IMG/VR virus record: IMGVR_UViG_3300002835_001247
Coordinates: 1 to 21,845 of that record
Length of the DNA stretch: 21,845 nucleotides
DNA from: a virus
Reading direction: 5' to 3' (one strand)
Both the position numbers and the translations under genes were made by a program. Positions 5,802 through 11,479 of this stretch are shown piece by piece. The first letter of the stretch is position 1. Each line of letters starts with the position of its first letter. The notes beneath the pieces were generated by a model, which was not told where the DNA came from, did no database searches, and saw nothing but the letters and a program-made list of their open reading frames with translations.

Positions 5802-7864
5802 TATATGATGTTAACATTTCCAAAGTACAATAGCGATTCTGTACTTCCATTTTTAATATTAATATAAAATTTGTCCGCAAATTGATTAGCATCTGACTGA
5901 TCAAATCTAACGGCAACTGATTTTGGTATTTTAAAGAAAACTTCTCCAGCTCCCATATCAACTCCTGGAAATCCAGGGTCATGTGAAATTCTTTGTTCAA
6001 TAGCTCCACTTTTAATTATTAAAATCATATCTTCAGCGTTTACTAAGCTAATTGATTTTAAATTATCTCCGTCAGGCTGTACAACTTTAAATTTAACAAA
6101 GTTATCAGAAACTTTTGAAAGATTAATTGTTCCAACTCCTTCTTTTTCATATACAAATCCGTTTGTTGCATTTGCATTTGCTCCATCAACAGAAACTCCA
6201 GTACTTCCGGCTAAAATACCATAAGTATCAAGTGCTACAGGAACATATTTAGTTTCTCCAACGGTCGGTCTAATTGAGTTTACAAATCCATTAAGTTCTC
6301 TATTAACGCTAGTATTTGGTAGAGTATTATAAACAACAGTTGGAGCAAAACTTGAATTTAAGTTTAACTTCAATAATTTTTTACCATACTTTTTAGGCTG
6401 TCCATATATTAAAGATGCAGACTTTAAAATTTGAGTATTATCTGTTTCATTATAAATACGCATGTTAACACTAATTAAAAAGTTACTTGAAATTGAAGAG
6501 TTCATAATTACTGGTCTGAATACAATTGGCTTATCAAATTCAACAGTTTGTGTAAAGGTATTTGTAAAGGTATTAATATAATTAAGACCTAACTGTTCGC
6601 TTACTTGAACCTCATAGAACACGATTAAATCATCTCCCGTTGTTTGCAATCTTCCATTAATATAATTTTCAAAACCAGCAGTTGAACCGTCTTTTGTTCC
6701 ATATATTTTAAAATAATCTCCATCTTCAGCATGCTCAACATTAATAGCTAAATCAACATATTCATCTTCTTGAGGTAAAACTATTGCTTTGCTCTCTACT
6801 AAATTGATATACTCATATCCGTTAACTTCAATTACACTACTTATTAATTTAAAATCAAATTCATAATTAGCAGATTGAGGTATTGAATCTAAAGTTCCGT
6901 CTAAACCGAAAAAAGTTTCTTTAAACTCAAGATTTTTTGTCGGGTCATACATGTGTACTAGTGAAGGTACTTTAATTTCAATATATTTTGAATATGAAGT
7001 TTCACCTAAAATAAATGGATTTGGATTTTGAATCTCAAAACTAGAACTATTTAAGTATACTGTAGAGTTAAAATAACTATAAACTCCAGAATTTTTCTTA
7101 ACTTTAGTTCGGAATAAAAATCCGTCGTAACCTCTACCACTAAAAGAATATCCGGTTCTTAAGTGTAATTTTATAGTGTCATACCATACCGCTTGAACAT
7201 CTTGAGATGGTATAACTGTAAGATTTGATGAATTGGTTCCTTTCCATTCTTCAAAATCTAAATAATTTAAAGAATTATTAAGAAGCGCCATTAAGTTTTC
7301 AACCTCTGTTGAAACTGCGTAATATCTACCAACTTCACCAGGCGCTGTTTTAATATCATTACCTGTTTGAGAAAAAGGAACTGAAAATAATGAGCTAGCT
7401 CTATCAGATACTTGGATTTCTCCACCAATAAAGTTTTTACCAGCTAAATTAGTATAAGTATAAGAATACGCTCCATTTGTAGTAGGAACATAAACATATA
7501 TAGAACCTGATAAATATCCGTTACCATTTGGTATATTAAATCCATTAATATTATTAATACTAGAATCGCTTAAATCAAACTTGTAAGTTTTACCATTTTT
7601 TAGTAATAATTGTCTGCTCGCAAAGTTATTAACAACAACATGTCCATTTGACAATGTAACATTAAATTCAACAACATCTGCCCCTAATTCATGAATTAAA
7701 AATCTTGAAGCACTATCATCTCCATCAACTACATTTAAGTATTTTAGTTGACTTCCGTTATTATCATTTTCGATCTTTGCCAAATCGGTGTTTGACTGAT
7801 CGTGATAGATGAATTCCATTAAAACATCCTCGTCTATCTTCAGGAATCTTGATGATTTTGCCAT
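5801..7864 (-). CDS. virion structural protein, probable baseplate or fibre component
   Basis: A 687-aa protein rich in beta structure, Asn, Ser and Tyr, with no catalytic motif, signal peptide or membrane segment. The N terminus (MAKSSRFLKIDEDVLMEFIYHD) is followed by alternating short polar turns and hydrophobic strands throughout, the composition of large phage structural proteins. It is translationally coupled by TAATG to the tail-tube-fold gene downstream and follows the fibre cluster, which favours a baseplate or tail-fibre attachment role. I cannot name a family. The ATG start lies 13 nt after the previous stop in an A/T-only spacer (AAAATTATAAAAA). Confidence 0.6.
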   Translation of the reverse strand: MAKSSRFLKIDEDVLMEFIYHDQSNTDLAKIENDNNGSQLKYLNVVDGDDSASRFLIHELGADVVEFNVTLSNGHVVVNNFASRQLLLKNGKTYKFDLSDSSINNINGFNIPNGNGYLSGSIYVYVPTTNGAYSYTYTNLAGKNFIGGEIQVSDRASSLFSVPFSQTGNDIKTAPGEVGRYYAVSTEVENLMALLNNSLNYLDFEEWKGTNSSNLTVIPSQDVQAVWYDTIKLHLRTGYSFSGRGYDGFLFRTKVKKNSGVYSYFNSTVYLNSSSFEIQNPNPFILGETSYSKYIEIKVPSLVHMYDPTKNLEFKETFFGLDGTLDSIPQSANYEFDFKLISSVIEVNGYEYINLVESKAIVLPQEDEYVDLAINVEHAEDGDYFKIYGTKDGSTAGFENYINGRLQTTGDDLIVFYEVQVSEQLGLNYINTFTNTFTQTVEFDKPIVFRPVIMNSSISSNFLISVNMRIYNETDNTQILKSASLIYGQPKKYGKKLLKLNLNSSFAPTVVYNTLPNTSVNRELNGFVNSIRPTVGETKYVPVALDTYGILAGSTGVSVDGANANATNGFVYEKEGVGTINLSKVSDNFVKFKVVQPDGDNLKSISLVNAEDMILIIKSGAIEQRISHDPGFPGVDMGAGEVFFKIPKSVAVRFDQSDANQFADKFYINIKNGSTESLLYFGNVNII

Positions 7865-7877
7865 TTTTTATAATTTT

Positions 7878-8690
7878 TTAAAATCTAAGCCATTTTGGAG
7901 ACCACATTATTCCAATCCCAATTTGAGGTCCTACTGTTATAACTTGATTTGGTGTTAAATTCATACCGAATCCTCCGCCAATTCCAATTGACCAACCTGA
8001 TTTCTTTTCTTTCTTTTGATTTAATTTATCGTTAACTAAATTAATATTTTCAATATTTGTAAATTTAATTCCAGGGTAAAGAGTTGTAATCTTTAAAGAA
8101 TTAACGCCGTTTTCATTTAAAACTGCAGCTTTTAATTCAATACCTTGTTCAAAATCAAATCTACTTGAAGTAACTGAAAGGCTATTTGTCTCTCTATCTC
8201 TTAAAACATTTAATGTTCCATTGAATCTTCTCCAGTTATATTTATCCCAATTTTTTTCATCATTAAATTTAATATTTGATGTTGAATCTGTTAGCATAAC
8301 TACGCTTCCTTTTGAATTGATTATTGAATCTTTGACCCTAATTTCAGTTCTTAGTAGAGAATTAATACCTCTTATATCTTTTGTTAAATTAAGGGCTCTT
8401 TGATAATCTGCAATTGCTTTTTTATTAGCATCAGTTAATGAATTAATGTCATACTCATAAGAAAGCTTTTGAGCAACCAAATCGCCATTTTTATTTCTTT
8501 CAATTTTAATAGTATCTAAACCTGCTTTATAATTATTTAATGCCCTTTCAGAGACCATTTGTGTTTGTTCTAATTCTCTTTTTAACGAAGAATTTGAATT
8601 ACATTGGTGTAAGAAAAGAAGTAAAAACAAAGCTACCCCGATAAAAATCAGGGCATTTTTTGAAGGAATATATTTTTTAAAATCTATCAT
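7878..8690 (-). CDS. membrane-anchored coiled-coil protein, possible spanin-like
   Basis: A 270-aa protein with a short cytoplasmic lysine-containing N terminus and a single membrane segment (ALIFIGVALFLLLFLHQC, 13-30). The Cys at its end could instead be a lipidation site. A helical coiled-coil-prone region follows (35-125), then a beta-rich domain, and a C-terminal SGWSIGIGGGFGMNLTPNQV and ITVGPQIGIGIMWSP segment resembling amphipathic outer-membrane-type strands. Inner-membrane anchor, long helix and outer-membrane-seeking C terminus would suit a one-gene spanin bridging the envelope, but this is inference and I do not recognise the family with certainty. Its start overlaps the stop of the DUF1353 gene as ATGA, so the two are translated together. 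Confidence 0.5.
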   Translation of the reverse strand: MIDFKKYIPSKNALIFIGVALFLLLFLHQCNSNSSLKRELEQTQMVSERALNNYKAGLDTIKIERNKNGDLVAQKLSYEYDINSLTDANKKAIADYQRALNLTKDIRGINSLLRTEIRVKDSIINSKGSVVMLTDSTSNIKFNDEKNWDKYNWRRFNGTLNVLRDRETNSLSVTSSRFDFEQGIELKAAVLNENGVNSLKITTLYPGIKFTNIENINLVNDKLNQKKEKKSGWSIGIGGGFGMNLTPNQVITVGPQIGIGIMWSPKWLRF

Positions 8691-9124
8691 TTTATTTTAT
8701 TTTTATTAAAAACTCCTCTTCCGAAAAATTTAACAGCATAATATCTTGCATAGTTATCTAAATTTCTAATTGAAAGTTTTGAAGAGGTTCCGTTAGTTAC
8801 CTTGCTCCAAATTAACATTTCGGTATTTGCAAATTCAAAGGTAATATCAAGTTCAACGTGATGCTGATATAAATAGTCGTGAATTACAAATGAAATTTCT
8901 GCATCGCTATCTGGTGGAACAAGAGCCCATAAAAAACGAGGAACACTTGCCAAATCCCAGATATATCCTTTAGGAATCAATATAGTTTGTAAATTAGAAA
9001 GTTCTATCTTTAAATCTTCTAATAAAATATAAGTATTTATATTATTACTTCCGTAAACCCTTGATTTTTTTACAGGGTTATCTACAGTTTTTAATATTTT
9101 TTTTATGTTATTTAATGTTATCAT
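8687..9124 (-). CDS. DUF1353 family phage protein
   Basis: A 145-aa protein carrying the DUF1353 signature: GYIWDLASVPRFLWALVPP (53-71) followed by HDYLY (82-86), then an Asp-containing helix with TEMLIWS (101-107) and VKFFGRG at the end (131-137). The family is common in tailed phages, often near structural or lysis genes. Its biochemical role is not established, although conserved Asp and His residues suggest a possible catalytic or metal site. The upstream spacer (AAAATTTTAAAATAAA before ATG) has no Shine-Dalgarno. It overlaps the membrane-anchored protein gene by ATGA, suggesting paired function. Confidence 0.75.
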   Translation of the reverse strand: MITLNNIKKILKTVDNPVKKSRVYGSNNINTYILLEDLKIELSNLQTILIPKGYIWDLASVPRFLWALVPPDSDAEISFVIHDYLYQHHVELDITFEFANTEMLIWSKVTNGTSSKLSIRNLDNYARYYAVKFFGRGVFNKNKIK

Positions 9125-9157
9125 TTTATTTTAAAATTTTGAATTTATCATAGATTA

Positions 9158-11422
9158 CTAGCAATTAGCATACGGCGCGCCATAATAACCTGAATATGAA
9201 CTACATGGATCTGGATAAAGTCCACAGTTTCCATATTCATCCATACAATAATTAGCGCCACAATATTGACCACATGATGGGGAATTATAATCTACAACGC
9301 TAGATGTTTCTCCTCCAGCACCATCTGCTTCAAACCATATCAATTCGCACCCGTTACATTCAGACCTTAAGAAGGTTCCGGCTGGTGGAATATATTGTAA
9401 AGCAGCTGCTTTAATTTCAAAATTAACAGTAGAGCTTCCTCCTGGATTAACCGAACCGAAGCTATTATCCTTAACAATATAATCTAATCTATTGCCTCCA
9501 ATAACTGGGCTTACGGTCACAGAGTGCTCTGTAATATTTGCTCCCACTGTAATATTTCTCAGCGCAATCATTGCAAGACTAACATCTTCAAATAAATAAT
9601 CACCTTCTGAAGCAATAAAATATTTTAGGTATCTTACTGTTCCGGTATCTGCTGTAATTGTAAGATTAGTAAACAGAGTACCATCTGAATCTGGATCAGT
9701 TCCCAGGTCTAATACACCAGGTGCTATACTTCCATTAATAACATCATCTACAGTCGGATATGATGATATCGTCGGGTATGTAACAGTTGAAACCGGGATT
9801 GGTACTAAAATTCCGGTAAAGTTTGCACTTAATGTTGCAATAGTTCCATTAACTGGCTGGGCAGTAACAGGTACTGAAACATTTATTACAGTATATCTTG
9901 GGCCAGAACCACTAAATGAAGTACTTGGATTTCCTAAATATGAATTTCCTCCATTTCCTATAACAGGCAAACCACTCCAGTAATATCCCGAAGGAGCTGT
10001 AATTTGGAATGAAGGAGAATATGAACCACCTTGTGAAAATGTGCCAACACCTAAAGTATATGGGTTTGGTGAAACAATTCCAGCGCCATCTTGAACTTTA
10101 AAAGTTACATCAGTACTAGGAGCCTGTCCAATTCCACCATCTTGCCAATAACAATTACTCTCTCCTAAATAAATTACTTGAGGTAATCTTTTAATTTTAT
10201 ATGTACTACCACCCGAAGTAGTTTGAATGTCTACTATTGGTGTATCTATTGTTGAAGATATTCCATAAACACCAGGAGAATTAATCGAGGCAGTCATTAA
10301 AATGTCTGCACCTCCTACAATATGAACTCCATTATTTGTAACTGTTCTAGAACCTTGACTATTTGGATTAGTTGAAGCAGTATTATCAGCAATTGTATAT
10401 GAAAATGAATTAAGGTCTGGAACTATATGGTCCCTTGTACCTTTCCAAGTTTTACCGTTGCAGACATACCATCCGTCATAATCGCCAACGCCGCTACCTA
10501 CTTTAAATTTTATTAAATCGTCTGGATTTGCGAGTGTTTCGGTTTGTGTTTTAATAAATTTAGTATCATCATTAAAAACAGATGGAAGAATTGAAATAAT
10601 TGTCCCGTATGGCACAATTCCTCCAAGTTCTTTTATACTTTTAAAAATTATTTTACCGGTATTATTAGATGCTACTGCAATTTTATCAGTACCTGCGGTA
10701 GGATCTTCAATTATTAATTGTTCTTTAACAGTAACTGGTCTATTAAATTCAGTGTCAACATTATATTTAATAACCGAGTCAGTAATCTCTAAAAGAGCAT
10801 TACCGCTTAGATTACTTTTAAATATATGATTTTGTGCGTACCATATAAATGAAGAATTAATTGGATCTTTAAATTTAGATATAAATCTGTTTTTTGAATT
10901 TGACTCTTTTTCTATTACAAAATCAACCCAGTTATTAGTAACATCGCTTGTTGTAAATCTTAAGTTAGAAGAAAAGTGACTTTTTCTATTAATAATCCAT
11001 TGATATGGAACCTGAGCATTATTAACAGGTTGTGCAACGTTATATTCAGAATCACCGCTTGCAAACCCAACACTAACAACCGGCGGGAAAGACATATTTG
11101 GTCTTGGTGGATTTGGCGGAACAGTTACTGGGTTTTGTATAGGAATTATCGTGTCGGCTGATAAATCACTAGGTACTCCTGGTATGTTTTTCCAATATGC
11201 ATCTGTATTAGCACCTGCTAATCCTTGAACTCCTATTACTCCTTGAACTCCTTGATAACCTTGAACACCAGTAACACCCTGCGCTCCAGTGTCTCCTTTA
11301 GAACCAGTAGGTCCTTGCGGACCTCCTCCATTGGCAACAAGTTGATCAAAATTATAATTAATTTTATCAAGTTTTATGTTGTCGCTGTCGGTAAGATTAA
11401 CCTGTTTTAGATTTATTATCAT
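9158..11422 (-). CDS. collagen-like tail-collar fibre with cysteine-rich C terminus
   Basis: A 754-aa fibre protein, paralogous to the 915-aa protein just upstream. It has an N-terminal attachment motif DKINYNFDQL (19-28), then 13 Gly-X-Y triplets (34-72) able to form a collagen-like trimer, then a globular stretch. A phage tail-collar-like domain (about 268-425) follows, with YGTIISILPS, GWYVCNG (317-323) and PDLNSFSYTI. Beta-rich, probably Ig-like or adhesin-like modules follow (430-685). The end is a cysteine-rich tail with eight Cys (689, 692, 717, 721, 726, 733, 740 and the final residue 754). It is probably a receptor-binding or short tail fibre. It has its own TATAAATA box 11 nt before the ATG and is not overlapped by neighbours. 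Confidence 0.8.
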   Translation of the reverse strand: MIINLKQVNLTDSDNIKLDKINYNFDQLVANGGGPQGPTGSKGDTGAQGVTGVQGYQGVQGVIGVQGLAGANTDAYWKNIPGVPSDLSADTIIPIQNPVTVPPNPPRPNMSFPPVVSVGFASGDSEYNVAQPVNNAQVPYQWIINRKSHFSSNLRFTTSDVTNNWVDFVIEKESNSKNRFISKFKDPINSSFIWYAQNHIFKSNLSGNALLEITDSVIKYNVDTEFNRPVTVKEQLIIEDPTAGTDKIAVASNNTGKIIFKSIKELGGIVPYGTIISILPSVFNDDTKFIKTQTETLANPDDLIKFKVGSGVGDYDGWYVCNGKTWKGTRDHIVPDLNSFSYTIADNTASTNPNSQGSRTVTNNGVHIVGGADILMTASINSPGVYGISSTIDTPIVDIQTTSGGSTYKIKRLPQVIYLGESNCYWQDGGIGQAPSTDVTFKVQDGAGIVSPNPYTLGVGTFSQGGSYSPSFQITAPSGYYWSGLPVIGNGGNSYLGNPSTSFSGSGPRYTVINVSVPVTAQPVNGTIATLSANFTGILVPIPVSTVTYPTISSYPTVDDVINGSIAPGVLDLGTDPDSDGTLFTNLTITADTGTVRYLKYFIASEGDYLFEDVSLAMIALRNITVGANITEHSVTVSPVIGGNRLDYIVKDNSFGSVNPGGSSTVNFEIKAAALQYIPPAGTFLRSECNGCELIWFEADGAGGETSSVVDYNSPSCGQYCGANYCMDEYGNCGLYPDPCSSYSGYYGAPYANC
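9161..9361 (-). other. cysteine-rich C-terminal tail of the 754-aa fibre
   Basis: The last 67 residues contain eight cysteines in CNGC, CGQYC, CGANYC, GNCG and DPC contexts, plus many Tyr, Gly and Ser; the protein ends on Cys. The rest of this protein has very few Cys. The spacing suggests a small disulfide-knotted or metal-binding tip at the distal end of the fibre. The paralogous fibre has a Hint domain at the same position. Confidence 0.6.
11207..11323 (-). repeat. collagen-like Gly-X-Y repeat (13 triplets)
   Basis: Residues 34-72 of the 754-aa fibre are 13 uninterrupted Gly-X-Y triplets (GPQGPTGSKGDTGAQG..., then many GVQ/GYQ/GVI). Phage collagen-like segments form trimeric rod sections of fibres. 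The upstream fibre has exactly the same number of triplets. Confidence 0.85.
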
Positions 11423-11430
11423 CTTTTATT

Positions 11431-11444
11431 CTATATTTATATAG
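11431..11444 (-). promoter_or_regulatory. late promoter box TATAAATA within a dyad, before the 754-aa fibre gene
   Basis: The minus strand reads CTATATAAATATAG: exact T4-type TATAAATA (11434-11441) centred in a CTATAT/ATATAG dyad. It is in the 57-nt gap between the two fibre genes, and the box ends 11 nt before the ATG. With T4 geometry the transcript would start only about five bases before the start codon, giving a near-leaderless mRNA. Chance copies occur in such AT-rich DNA, so location is the main support. Confidence 0.5.
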
Positions 11445-11479
11445 GGTATATATTCTCTTTATATTATTACAGTTTATAT

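Noticed and set aside
5788-6009. 73-aa minus-strand frame overlapping the start of the tube-like gene
   Set aside because: It lies almost wholly inside the 687-aa gene in another frame, has no protein-like features, and is a shadow.
9034-9041. Exact TATAAATA inside the DUF1353 gene
   Set aside because: It is intragenic, not close before a start codon, and a few copies per strand are expected by chance in such AT-rich DNA.
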